A DNA stretch of 10,781 nt from an uncultured Clostridia bacterium (GCA_905235695.1 CAJOMW010000072.1:1-10781), one strand, 5' to 3'. Shown: positions 1 to 6,470, counted from the stretch's first letter. Made by a program: numbers and translations. The notes: generated from the letters alone by a model not told the origin.

Positions 1-58
1 ATCTGCCGTTTTTCCTTAAATTACAGCGCATTTTTGGGCAATTTCCATATATTTATCA

Positions 59-88
59 GTGACAAAACGAAACCTTGCGGACTATAAT
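59..88 (+). promoter_or_regulatory. sigma-A-type promoter for mecA
   Basis: A -35 box GTGACA (59-64, 5 of 6 to consensus) and a perfect -10 box TATAAT (83-88) are separated by 18 bases. Transcription would start near 95, leaving a leader of about 28 bases that contains the AAGGTGG ribosome binding site (107-113) of mecA. The first 58 bases show no gene on either strand that I can support. Confidence 0.6.
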
Positions 89-122
89 ATTAGTATAGAT
101 ATCGGTAAGGTGGTCAGATTTT

Positions 123-773
123 ATGGAACTGATAATGGTAAACTCGGTAAAGCTGAAAATAATACTCACTCCCTCGGATATGCAGCAGCTCGACATATCG
201 AACGAGACGATAGACCGCGACTCGGTCAAAACTCGCAAAGCGTTCCGCTCGATACTTGACAGGGCAAAGACCGAGACGGGCTTTGACGTAAAGCACGACA
301 GGATTTACGTTCAGATATTCCCATCGGGAGACGGGGGCTGTGAGATGTTTCTCACGAGGCGTGGAAAACTGCTTCCCGAGCCAAATTCTGCCGCTTCACC
401 GTATCTGAGAAAAAAGTATGAGTTTTCGATAGACCGTCAGAAGGAGAAGTACGAATACATAGCCAAAAGCGAGAATATAGACGATATCATCTCACTCTGC
501 GTAAGGCTGAGAAGCGAGGGCTTCCCCGGCTGCTCTACCCTGTACTTCCACGGAGATTCGTATTATCTGCTGCTGTCGTTCTCCAGGCGCACGCCGAGCT
601 TTATGAAAGATGCCGCAGTCGATGACGATGCGAGCCGCTTTGCCTTTATAAGCGACTATGCGAGCGTTTACTTTGCCGAAGAGCTATCCCTTTCATGCCT
701 TGACGAACACGCAAAGGTCATTGCGGAAAGAAACGCAGTGGAAATAATTTCGGAAAGCTTCGGCGGCTCTTGA
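123..773 (+). CDS. mecA: MecA-family adaptor protein for ClpC
   Basis: A 216-residue protein that resembles MecA (about 218 residues in Bacillus). MecA proteins are cytoplasmic adaptors that bind substrates through an N-terminal domain and deliver them to the ClpC-ClpP protease through a C-terminal domain. The N-terminal part (about 1-80) has the family pattern of a short beta segment VKLKIILT, then a helix, then TGF followed by VQIFPSGDGG. The C-terminal part (about 100-210) ends with YYLLLSF, a DYA segment and the EHAKVI/NAVEII helix typical of the ClpC-binding half. The ATG at 123 was chosen over the ATG at 135 because MEL aligns with the usual MEI start and AAGGTGG lies 9 bases upstream. 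A promoter precedes it, so it looks like its own unit. Identity rests on remembered family patterns; the exact substrate is unknown. Confidence 0.82.
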   Translation: MELIMVNSVKLKIILTPSDMQQLDISNETIDRDSVKTRKAFRSILDRAKTETGFDVKHDRIYVQIFPSGDGGCEMFLTRRGKLLPEPNSAASPYLRKKYEFSIDRQKEKYEYIAKSENIDDIISLCVRLRSEGFPGCSTLYFHGDSYYLLLSFSRRTPSFMKDAAVDDDASRFAFISDYASVYFAEELSLSCLDEHAKVIAERNAVEIISESFGGS

Positions 774-797
774 TTTATTTTAAAAAAACGCTATAAT
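770..797 (+). promoter_or_regulatory. promoter for the uracil-DNA glycosylase gene
   Basis: TTGATT (770-775, 4 of 6 to the -35 consensus) overlaps the mecA stop codon, and a perfect TATAAT (792-797) follows after 16 bases. Transcription would begin near 804. This suggests that the glycosylase gene can be transcribed on its own, although read-through from mecA is also possible because no terminator is visible between the two genes. Confidence 0.5.
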
Positions 798-821
798 ATA
801 ATCAGCGATGTTTAAAAGGCG

Positions 822-1403
822 GTGAAAGACACGGACAGCAATACCGAAAAAGCATGGGCAGATCTCGAAGAGCGGTGCGAAAACTGCACAAAGTGTCCAC
901 TGTACAAAACAAAAATAAACACTGTTTTCGGAGTAGGCAACAAGAGTGCCGACCTCATGTTCATAGGCGAAGCGCCGGGAGAGAGCGAGGATAAGCAGGG
1001 CGAGCCGTTCGTCGGCGCATCCGGTCAGCTTCTCGACCGTTATCTGCGTGCCGTCGGTCTCAAGAGGTGCGAGGTATACATAGGGAACATCCTCAAATGC
1101 CGTCCGCCGCACAACCGCGATCCTCTCCCCGAGGAAGAGGACGCCTGCATAAATTTTCTCCGCGAGCAGCTCACTCTCATAAAGCCGAAAATACTCGTCT
1201 GTCTCGGAAGAGTTGCGGCAAAGCGCATAATAAGCCCGGATTTCCGCATAACGGCGGAGCACGGAAAGTGGTTCGTAAAAGGCGAGTACGAGGTCTGTGC
1301 GGTTTACCACCCGTCGGCGCTCCTCAGAGACGCTTCAAAGCGTGAGGATATGCTGCGGGATATGATGGACATCGCAGAGAAATACAGGGAAACAGCCCGT
1401 TGA
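822..1403 (+). CDS. uracil-DNA glycosylase, [4Fe-4S] family (family 4/5 type)
   Basis: Removes uracil from DNA to start base excision repair. The 193-residue product has the motif GEAPGE (49-54) followed by DKQGEPFVG and SGQLLD, which form the uracil-binding pocket, and the late motif HPS (163-165). Four cysteines fit the iron-sulfur ligands: C22 and C25 spaced CxxC, then C93 (in KCRPP) and C109. This matches the family-4 pattern; the GEAPG form with E at the second position favours family 4 over 5. The start is uncertain: GTG at 822 is the only common start codon in frame after the stop at 813, but it sits inside AAAGGCGGTGA (815-825), which itself looks like a ribosome binding site. A 5-codon ORF (808-825, MFKRR) ends across this GTG, so translational coupling is possible. 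A terminator follows directly. Confidence 0.9.
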   Translation: MKDTDSNTEKAWADLEERCENCTKCPLYKTKINTVFGVGNKSADLMFIGEAPGESEDKQGEPFVGASGQLLDRYLRAVGLKRCEVYIGNILKCRPPHNRDPLPEEEDACINFLREQLTLIKPKILVCLGRVAAKRIISPDFRITAEHGKWFVKGEYEVCAVYHPSALLRDASKREDMLRDMMDIAEKYRETAR

Positions 1404-1407
1404 ATTT

Positions 1408-1437
1408 TGCCCTTCGGTCATGCCGGAGGGCATTTTT
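1408..1437 (+). terminator. intrinsic terminator after the glycosylase gene
   Basis: TGCCCTTCGG (1408-1417) pairs with CCGGAGGGCA (1423-1432) over 10 bases with one G-T wobble and a 5-base loop, followed by TTTTT (1433-1437). It starts 5 bases after the stop codon and separates the repair gene from the ATPase operon. Confidence 0.85.
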
Positions 1438-1510
1438 GCGTATATATTTAATATACCTGCTTCAAAAGATTTCAAAAAAGTCTATGAAATGTTAAATTTG
1501 CAGATATTGC

Positions 1511-1539
1511 TTGAAAACAAGGAGACTTTGTGGTAAAAT
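1511..1539 (+). promoter_or_regulatory. main promoter of the V-type ATPase operon
   Basis: TTGAAA (1511-1516) and TAAAAT (1534-1539) each match consensus at 5 of 6 positions, are spaced by exactly 17 bases, and the -10 is extended by TG at 1531-1532. The region just upstream (about 1441-1500) is A/T-rich and could act as an UP element. Transcription would start near 1546, giving a leader of about 105 bases before the first ATPase gene. No other promoter of similar quality is apparent in the gaps between the downstream genes. Confidence 0.75.
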
Positions 1540-1585
1540 CATAATGGTGTGAATTTTAAAAGTTTTCCTATTTGTACTATGAAAT

Positions 1586-1622
1586 GCTTTTATATGTCGG
1601 CAGATATGTAAAAGCTGTTTTT
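1586..1622 (+). promoter_or_regulatory. attenuator-like hairpin in the ATPase operon leader
   Basis: Bases 1586-1598 pair with 1603-1615 along all 13 positions (two G-U pairs) around a GGCA loop, and TGTTTTT (1616-1622) follows. This is the shape of an intrinsic terminator, placed between the operon promoter and the ribosome binding site AAGGAGG (1634-1640). The stem is A/U-rich, so termination may be partial; an mRNA-stabilising role is the main alternative. A 10-codon ORF (ATG 1579 to TAA 1609-1611, peptide MKCFYMSADM) runs through the stem but lacks a visible ribosome binding site. I see no strong competing antiterminator. Confidence 0.5.
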
Positions 1623-1650
1623 AAAGCCTTTTGAAGGAGGCGGATAAGAA

Positions 1651-1965
1651 TTGATAAACACAAAGCTTCTGGAGATAGTCGAAGCGGACAAGAAGGCGCG
1701 CGAGCGTGTGGCGGCTATGTCGAAAAGCTCTGACCTTGCCGAGGAAAAGCTCGAAAAGGACAGAGAGGCGCTTGAAGAAAAGTACAAGAGCGCCGCAGAG
1801 GAAACCATCGCAAAATCCGCAAGGAAGCATGAGGCGGCGCTTGAGAGCGCAGCGGCGTCATACAAAAAGAGCCTTGCCGCCACAAAGGCAAAGATAGATG
1901 AGCTTTCCGGCAAGAGCAAGTCCGAGTGGATACGCAGGATATGCGAAGACGTAACACGTCCGTAA
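1651..1965 (+). CDS. V-type ATPase peripheral stalk subunit (G/H type)
   Basis: A 104-residue, highly charged protein that is almost one continuous helix, rich in Lys, Glu and Ala with heptad-like spacing over about residues 5-90. This fits the G/H-type stalk helix that pairs with subunit E to form the stator linking the catalytic head to subunit I (named F in Enterococcus hirae). The start is TTG at 1651: an in-frame stop lies at 1645-1647, no ATG fits, and AAGGAGG sits 10 bases upstream. The C-terminal short segment SEWIRRICEDV resembles the end of other stalk helices of this class. It is the first gene of the operon, followed 9 bases later by subunit C. Sequence alone identifies only a coiled coil; the assignment leans on operon position. 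Confidence 0.75.
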   Translation: MINTKLLEIVEADKKARERVAAMSKSSDLAEEKLEKDREALEEKYKSAAEETIAKSARKHEAALESAAASYKKSLAATKAKIDELSGKSKSEWIRRICEDVTRP

Positions 1966-1974
1966 GGTAGAAGC

Positions 1975-3012
1975 ATGATGGGAATTTCAGGACTTTCGTC
2001 TTCCGCCGTCACCGCAAAGGCAAAGGCAATCAGGGCGCGCTGTATGACAAGCAGTGAGCTTCTTGAAATGGCTGAAAAGCAGGATCTGAGGGAGCTTACG
2101 AAATTTCTCTCGGGATACGCCGACTATGAAGCTGCCTTCGGAATCATGCGGAGCGGAAACATAGGCGTAAGATATATAGAGCTTATAGCGCACATGACAA
2201 CCCTCATCCGCCTCGAAAAGATACTGCGCTACGCAAGGCTTTCCGGCTCTTTTATAGCCGGCTCGTTCACTTCGTATTTGGAAAAATGCGCCGTGATAAA
2301 CGCCTTCAGGACCGTTGAGTGCGGACTTTCCGACAGCACCGTCTCATATATCCCCGAAAACATAAAAAAGGATATGCATTTTGATGTCTTAGCGCTTGAG
2401 GGAGCTTTGAGCGTCGAGGAGATGACAAGCGCTCTCAGCGGCACGGAATACGAAAAGCTGATAGGGCTTGCCGTAGGCTCACACGGAAAGAAAAATCCGC
2501 AGGCGATAGAAAACGTCATAGACAGGTACTTTTACGAAAACGCCGCAGAGACCTTCAGAAAAAAGGCAGGAGGCGACGCAAAAGAGTTATGCGGGCTTAT
2601 CGGCGTTATATGCGACATGATGACGCTTGATGCGCTCACACGCATAAAGAAGTATTATGCGTCTTACGAAGAAGAGCTTTCGCTTCACATTTTCAGATGC
2701 GGCGTTACCAACATAAAGCCGTCGATGTTCGAGCGTCTTAAAAGCGCAAAGGACGTAGGAGAGCTTGCAGACGCAATATCCGAAACAAAATACGCTTCCG
2801 CCGCACAAGACATAGCCGGCGGAGACGATCTCTTTGCAAAAAGGTATATCAGAAAGGTATTTACCAAGAAATTTGCCTCGTCCTGCTCGCCGCCGGTAAC
2901 GGCTCTCTGCTTCTTCGTTCTCAGTGTTCTCGAAGAAAAGTGCGTTATAAGTGCGGCAGAGGGCATTGAGAGGAAGGCAGACGTGGAAACAATAAAGAAA
3001 ATGATGGTATGA
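1975..3012 (+). CDS. ntpC: V-type ATPase subunit C (AC39/d-like)
   Basis: A 345-residue mostly helical protein, the usual length for subunit C, which caps the membrane ring and holds the D-F shaft. Supporting features are an N-terminal segment with AKAKAIRARCMTSSELLEMA, the repeated helical bundle pattern, and the end segment in which Glu-rich VLEEKCVISAAEGIERKA leads to a final IKKMM, as in the AC39 family where this region carries the conserved E-N-I-R-like motif. There are two adjacent ATG codons at 1975 and 1978; AAGGTAG (1964-1970) overlaps the stop of the preceding gene and gives spacings of 4 and 7 bases, so 1978 may be the true start. Its place second in the operon, ahead of I and K, differs from the common I-K-E-C-F-A-B-D order. 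Confidence 0.85.
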   Translation: MMGISGLSSSAVTAKAKAIRARCMTSSELLEMAEKQDLRELTKFLSGYADYEAAFGIMRSGNIGVRYIELIAHMTTLIRLEKILRYARLSGSFIAGSFTSYLEKCAVINAFRTVECGLSDSTVSYIPENIKKDMHFDVLALEGALSVEEMTSALSGTEYEKLIGLAVGSHGKKNPQAIENVIDRYFYENAAETFRKKAGGDAKELCGLIGVICDMMTLDALTRIKKYYASYEEELSLHIFRCGVTNIKPSMFERLKSAKDVGELADAISETKYASAAQDIAGGDDLFAKRYIRKVFTKKFASSCSPPVTALCFFVLSVLEEKCVISAAEGIERKADVETIKKMMV

Positions 3013-3046
3013 TACCATAAAACAAATTTGCCGAAATATCGGCAAA
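3004..3046 (+). promoter_or_regulatory. tandem hairpins between ntpC and ntpI
   Basis: Two inverted repeats lie in a row. ATGGTAT (3004-3010) and ATACCAT (3012-3018) flank a single G and span the ntpC stop codon; as RNA this would fold as a 5-bp stem with a 5-base loop. TTTGCCGA (3027-3034) and TCGGCAAA (3039-3046) form a perfect 8-bp stem with an AATA loop, one base before the CGGAGG (3048-3053) of ntpI. There is no U-tract, so a terminator is unlikely. mRNA processing or translation tuning between subunits of different copy number is possible. Confidence 0.45.
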
Positions 3047-3066
3047 ACGGAGGAAATAACCGAAAA

Positions 3067-4977
3067 ATGTCAATTGAACGCATGAACGTAGTAAGGATCA
3101 GCGGAAAGCTTGAAGCGTTCGACCGTATTCTTGAAGAGCTCTGCACGATAGGCGTATTTATGCCGGAAAATGCACAGAGCTTCTACTCGTCGGGCATGGG
3201 GCTTATGCCGTTTGACGACGACAGCTCTGCGCAGACAAAGCTCACCGAGCTTGAAAATCTCGCAAAGACCGCCGGGATAACTCTTCAGGTAAAGAGCCTG
3301 TCACAGATACAGACAGACGATTCCGACGGCGGAGAGTTTTTCGACGAGCTTGCGCAAAGGCTAAGAAGCTATGCCGACGAGAAGAGCTCTCTCGAAGAAC
3401 AGCTTGAGCTCTGCAAAAGCGCCATTGATAATTACAGCCACTTCAAGGAGCTTGATGTGGACATAGGCGAAATAAACGAGTGCAAGTACGTAAAGGCTCG
3501 CTTCGGGCATCTGCCCATATCCTCATACGAAAAAATATCAAAATATTCGAAAAACCACCAGTATATCAGCTTCTTTCCCTGCTCTTTCGAAAAGAACGAC
3601 TGCTGGGGCGTATACTTTGCTCCGCTGGAGAACATTGCTGAAGTGGACGGCGTCTTTGCCTCACTGCTGTTCGAGCAGATAATCCGCTCGGACGTAACGG
3701 GAACCATAGAAGACATTCTCGACGGACTAAGGGCAAACGTATCGGTCGTTGAAAACAACCTCAGAGAGCTTGAAGAAAAAGCCCTGCAAACATGCAGAGA
3801 CGAGTCCGAGCATCTCAGTCTGTATTATTCAAAGCTGTCTTACGACTGCGCAAAGCAGGAAGTCGCTTCAAACGCATATCACAATCAGGAGATTGCCGGC
3901 TGGGTTCCGAAAAAGCAGGCGGCAGCCCTCAAAAAGAGGCTGAAAGAGACGGATAAAGAAGCGGACGTTCAGATAAGCGAGCCGGATTCGACCGTAAAGG
4001 TCTCGCCGCCGGTAAAGACACGCAGCTTTTCCAAGATACTGCGCCGCCTCGTCGAGCCGTACACGTTTTACGTCGATTTGTACGGTACGCCTTCGTATGA
4101 CGACATTGACGTGACGGCGTTCGTTGCGATAACATACACGCTTCTGTTCGGAATCATGTTCGGAGACCTGGGACAGGGCTTCGTTCTGAGCATCGTCGGG
4201 GCGCTTATGTGGAAGAAGAAGCGAATGGGGCTCGGGCGCATACTCGTGCCGTGCGGCATTTCCTCTATGATATTCGGATTCATCTTCGGCTCGGTGTTCG
4301 GATATGAGCACCTGCTCGACCCGGTATACAAATCCATAGGGCTGAGCGGAAAGCCGCTTGAAGTTTTCGAGAACGTAAACCTCGTGCTGCTCATAGCGAT
4401 AGGAATAGGCGTATTTCTCGTAGCCTGCGCAATAATAATGAACATTTACGGCTGCATAAAGAGAAAATGCCTCGGCGAGGCGCTCCTGAGTCAGAACGGA
4501 CTTGCAGGACTTATGCTGTATCTTTGCGGAGCAAATCTTGCGTCGGCGTTTATGGGCGGATTTTCGCCGCTGCCATCGCCGCTTTGCATATCGGTGATTG
4601 CGGTATGCGCCGTGATACTGATAGTCAAAGAGCCGTTTATCGAGGCAATAGACAAGCACGAATTTAAAAAGCCCGAAAGCCTTCTCGACTTTTTCCTGCA
4701 GAACTTTTTCGAGTTTATAGAATATGTACTTTCATATATGAGCAACACGGTGTCGTTTCTAAGAGTCGGCGCATTCGTGCTTGTTCATGCAGGAATGATG
4801 ATGGTGGTATTCTCACTTGCAAGCGACGGGGCGAACATCATAGTAGTTATACTCGGAAATGCGCTCGTAATTGCGCTTGAGGGACTTCTCACCGGCATAC
4901 AGGCTCTAAGGCTCGAATACTACGAGCCGCTTCTATATAGGCGACGGACGCAAATTCAAGCCGGCAAAAATAAATAA
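3067..4977 (+). CDS. ntpI: V-type ATPase subunit I (stator a-subunit), C-terminus frameshifted
   Basis: A 636-residue membrane stator that forms the ion half-channels. The N-terminal half (about 1-330) is cytosolic with coiled-coil stretches near 90-120 and 215-260. The C-terminal half holds about seven or eight membrane helices, beginning after PSYDDIDVTAF (342-352) and FGIMFGDLGQG (361-371). R566 in SFLRVGAF is the expected channel arginine facing the ring carboxylate, with E605 and R615 also conserved. The ATG at 3067 was chosen over TTG 3028 because the ribosome binding site CGGAGG (3048-3053) and a hairpin lie between them; its 13-base spacing is long. After LRLEYYE (614-620) the family sequence stops: residues 621-636 (PLLYRRRTQ...) are unlike the family, while the expected tail is found in the +1 frame. 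The missing part lies beyond the last membrane helix, so function may persist. Confidence 0.9.
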   Translation: MSIERMNVVRISGKLEAFDRILEELCTIGVFMPENAQSFYSSGMGLMPFDDDSSAQTKLTELENLAKTAGITLQVKSLSQIQTDDSDGGEFFDELAQRLRSYADEKSSLEEQLELCKSAIDNYSHFKELDVDIGEINECKYVKARFGHLPISSYEKISKYSKNHQYISFFPCSFEKNDCWGVYFAPLENIAEVDGVFASLLFEQIIRSDVTGTIEDILDGLRANVSVVENNLRELEEKALQTCRDESEHLSLYYSKLSYDCAKQEVASNAYHNQEIAGWVPKKQAAALKKRLKETDKEADVQISEPDSTVKVSPPVKTRSFSKILRRLVEPYTFYVDLYGTPSYDDIDVTAFVAITYTLLFGIMFGDLGQGFVLSIVGALMWKKKRMGLGRILVPCGISSMIFGFIFGSVFGYEHLLDPVYKSIGLSGKPLEVFENVNLVLLIAIGIGVFLVACAIIMNIYGCIKRKCLGEALLSQNGLAGLMLYLCGANLASAFMGGFSPLPSPLCISVIAVCAVILIVKEPFIEAIDKHEFKKPESLLDFFLQNFFEFIEYVLSYMSNTVSFLRVGAFVLVHAGMMMVVFSLASDGANIIVVILGNALVIALEGLLTGIQALRLEYYEPLLYRRRTQIQAGKNK

Positions 4978-4984
4978 CAAGTAA
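4925..4984 (+). pseudogene. out-of-frame remnant of the ntpI C-terminal tail
   Basis: In the +1 frame relative to ntpI, bases 4925-4984 read SRFYIGDGRKFKP followed by AKINNK and TAA. Subunit I proteins normally end with a tail of the form YYE-F-F-S-(R/K)-F-Y-x-G-D/G-G-x-x-F-K-P, so this is the family tail, no longer joined in frame. Upstream family sequence ends in frame 0 at GAG (4924-4926). The usual spacing needs 8 more bases at the junction, for example loss of a copy between two AG dinucleotides. Frame 0 instead runs to a TAA at 4975-4977. A real deletion or an assembly artefact would both produce this. Confidence 0.75.
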
Positions 4985-5019
4985 AAAATCAACATTTCAC
5001 AAACGAAAGGACATTTATC

Positions 5020-5481
5020 ATGACAACTTTTCTTCTCTGTACGCTTCTCGTACTCATACCAGCACTTCTCATTTTCTCGGCAGTAGCCTCCTTCAGAAAG
5101 ATGACTGAATGCAAGTCTCCGAGAAAGGCTTCAAGAATAAATTTTGCGGTTTTCGGCTCTCTCATACTCATAGTTGCAATGACGTCGGTATCCGTCTTCG
5201 CTTCGCCTTCGGACAGCGCAGAAGAGACGGAGCAAACGGAGCAGGCACAGGAGGACGCAAACGACTCTTCCAAGGGGCTCGGACTTCTTGCGGCAGGTCT
5301 TGTTACGGGACTTGCCGGAATCGGTGGCGGTATAGCAGTCGCCGCAGGCGCTCCTGCGGCAATCGCAGCTACGAGCGAAGATCCGAAATCCTTCGGTAAA
5401 TCAATTATATTCGTCGCACTCGGCGAATCCATCGCCCTCTACGGCGTCGTTATAGCCATACTTATCCTCCAGAAGGTTTAA
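5020..5481 (+). CDS. ntpK: V-type ATPase subunit K (rotor ring, c-like)
   Basis: A 153-residue membrane protein of the ion-carrying rotor ring. Four hydrophobic segments lie near 4-24, 41-61, 86-113 and 127-151. The second pair is a standard c-type hairpin: a Gly/Ala-rich helix, a cytosolic loop SEDPKSFGK, then a helix with E136 in VALGES, S137 and Y141, the ion site. The first pair shows no Gly-rich pattern or carboxylate and so is not an obvious copy of the hairpin, unlike K of Enterococcus. It ends in VSVFA followed by a very acidic linker (62-84). The helix position that carries Gln in many Na+-binding rings appears to be a small hydrophobic residue (in GGGIAVAAG), so Na+ coupling is not supported by that ligand. 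Start ATG 5020 follows AAAGGA (5006-5011) in an A/T-rich unstructured stretch, which suits strong translation of a multi-copy subunit. Confidence 0.92.
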   Translation: MTTFLLCTLLVLIPALLIFSAVASFRKMTECKSPRKASRINFAVFGSLILIVAMTSVSVFASPSDSAEETEQTEQAQEDANDSSKGLGLLAAGLVTGLAGIGGGIAVAAGAPAAIAATSEDPKSFGKSIIFVALGESIALYGVVIAILILQKV

Positions 5482-5523
5482 GAAGCGGACTTTTTATTTA
5501 AGGCTTTTACGGGAGGTGTTAAA

Positions 5524-5826
5524 GTGAAGTATTTTCTGATATCCGACGACGGCGCCGCGTGTGAAGGTCTGCGCCTCGCAGGCGTTGACTGCAAGAAGGT
5601 AAACGGCAGAGAGCAGGCGGCACGGCAGCTTGAAGAAGCCGTGCTCGACGAGAGCATAGGGATACTTCTCATTACGCCCGGAATAAAAAGGATGTGCGGG
5701 GAGACGGTAGAAAAAATAAGAGGTCTTGCAAGGCCCATACTCGTCGAAATACCCGACTCGAGCGGTGCGCCTTCCGAAAGTACCGTAGAGGACTATATAA
5801 AGAGCACAGTAGGCATAAGCATTTAG
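5524..5826 (+). CDS. V-type ATPase subunit F (central stalk)
   Basis: A 100-residue protein matching subunit F (named G in Enterococcus hirae), the small Rossmann-like subunit that binds D in the rotating shaft and helps regulate turnover. The start MKYFLISDDGAACEGLRLAGV matches the family's M-K-x-F-L-I-S-D-x-D-T-x-x-G-x-R-L-A-G, followed by SIGILLITPGI (44-54) and PILVEIPDSSG (71-81), and a last amphipathic segment VEDYIKSTVGISI. GTG at 5524 is the start, with GGGAGGTG (5511-5518) upstream. F precedes E here, the reverse of the common E-C-F order. The stop codon TAG (5824-5826) lies within the ribosome binding site of the next gene, suggesting linked translation. Confidence 0.93.
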   Translation: MKYFLISDDGAACEGLRLAGVDCKKVNGREQAARQLEEAVLDESIGILLITPGIKRMCGETVEKIRGLARPILVEIPDSSGAPSESTVEDYIKSTVGISI

Positions 5827-5837
5827 GGGGAAGCGCT

Positions 5838-6440
5838 TTGAACAATCAGGCAGGAAACAACGTAAGCAAGATAATAAGCAGCATCGAAAAGCAGGCGAGA
5901 AGCGAGGAAGCGGACATAAGCGCCCTTTCCGAAAAGCACTACCGCGAGAGGCGAAGCTCCATAGAAGCCGAAATAAAAAAGAAATACAAGAGGTACGTCG
6001 ACTACGAGCTTGAGAAACAGCAGACAGAGACAAACAAGCGCTCGTCCGAGCTTGAAGCACAGCACAAGGCGGCTCTCTTTGAGATGAGGAGCAGCGTCTC
6101 CGACGAGCTGTTCTCGAAGGCGCTCGACATGATACGGGAATTTACCGGTTCTGATGAGTATATAGTATTTCTCGGAGAGTGTCTGAAAAAGATATCTGCG
6201 CTATACGGCGGAAAAGCGGTGATATATGTGCGGGAAGAGGACATGAAGTACGAGAGCGAGCTTGTAGAGGCGTTCGGCAGAGAAGGCACACAGGTCTCGG
6301 TCGACAAAGATATAATTACCGGCGGAGTAAAGGTGCTCTTTTGCGAAGAAGACGTGCTCGTTGACGACACGCTCGACGAAAGGCTCAGAGAAGAGAAAAA
6401 AGATTTTATTAAGAAGAGCGGGCTCGGATTCAAATCGTAA
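5838..6440 (+). CDS. ntpE: V-type ATPase subunit E (peripheral stalk)
   Basis: A 200-residue stalk subunit that pairs with the G/H-type helix and anchors the head to subunit I. Residues about 8-105 form a long charged helix (for example EAEIKKKYKRYVDYELEK). Residues about 110-195 form the globular head-binding domain, with VIYVREEDM, then DIITGGVKVLF and VDDTLDERLREEKKDFI, the conserved GGV and D-x-T-L-D-x-R-L pattern of the family. The reading frame is open upstream to 5694, but that part overlaps subunit F. TTG at 5838 is preferred because AGGGGG (5825-5830) lies 7 bases upstream and the helix starts directly after it. Subunit A follows after 30 bases. Confidence 0.92.
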   Translation: MNNQAGNNVSKIISSIEKQARSEEADISALSEKHYRERRSSIEAEIKKKYKRYVDYELEKQQTETNKRSSELEAQHKAALFEMRSSVSDELFSKALDMIREFTGSDEYIVFLGECLKKISALYGGKAVIYVREEDMKYESELVEAFGREGTQVSVDKDIITGGVKVLFCEEDVLVDDTLDERLREEKKDFIKKSGLGFKS

Positions 6441-6470
6441 ATCCGTGTCCGGCGAAAGGAAGGCCCTGTT

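Noticed and set aside
780..1310. Minus-strand open frame of 176 codons
   Set aside because: It lies opposite the well-supported uracil-DNA glycosylase gene and shows no recognisable motifs.
1500..1607. Direct repeat GCAGATAT at 1500-1507 and 1600-1607, exactly 100 bases apart
   Set aside because: A shared 8-mer is expected by chance about as often as not in about 250 bases of A/T-rich sequence, and no third copy or symmetry supports an operator.
3028..3066. TTG at 3028 as the start of subunit I
   Set aside because: It would place the ribosome binding site CGGAGG and part of a hairpin inside the coding region, and the extra 13 residues do not resemble the family start.
3868..4659. Long open frame of 263 codons on the minus strand
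   Set aside because: It is fully antisense to the clear subunit I coding region, has no family resemblance and is rich in Arg/Tyr/His as expected of a shadow frame.
4921..4945. Programmed +1 ribosomal frameshift to restore the subunit I tail
   Set aside because: No slippery codon pair or stop codon is present at the junction, and a simple +1 shift would still lack two or three residues of the usual tail, so a deletion explains it better.
5694..5837. Upstream extension of the subunit E frame
   Set aside because: The region encodes subunit F in another frame; the extension is Arg-rich shadow sequence, and TTG 5838 has its own ribosome binding site.
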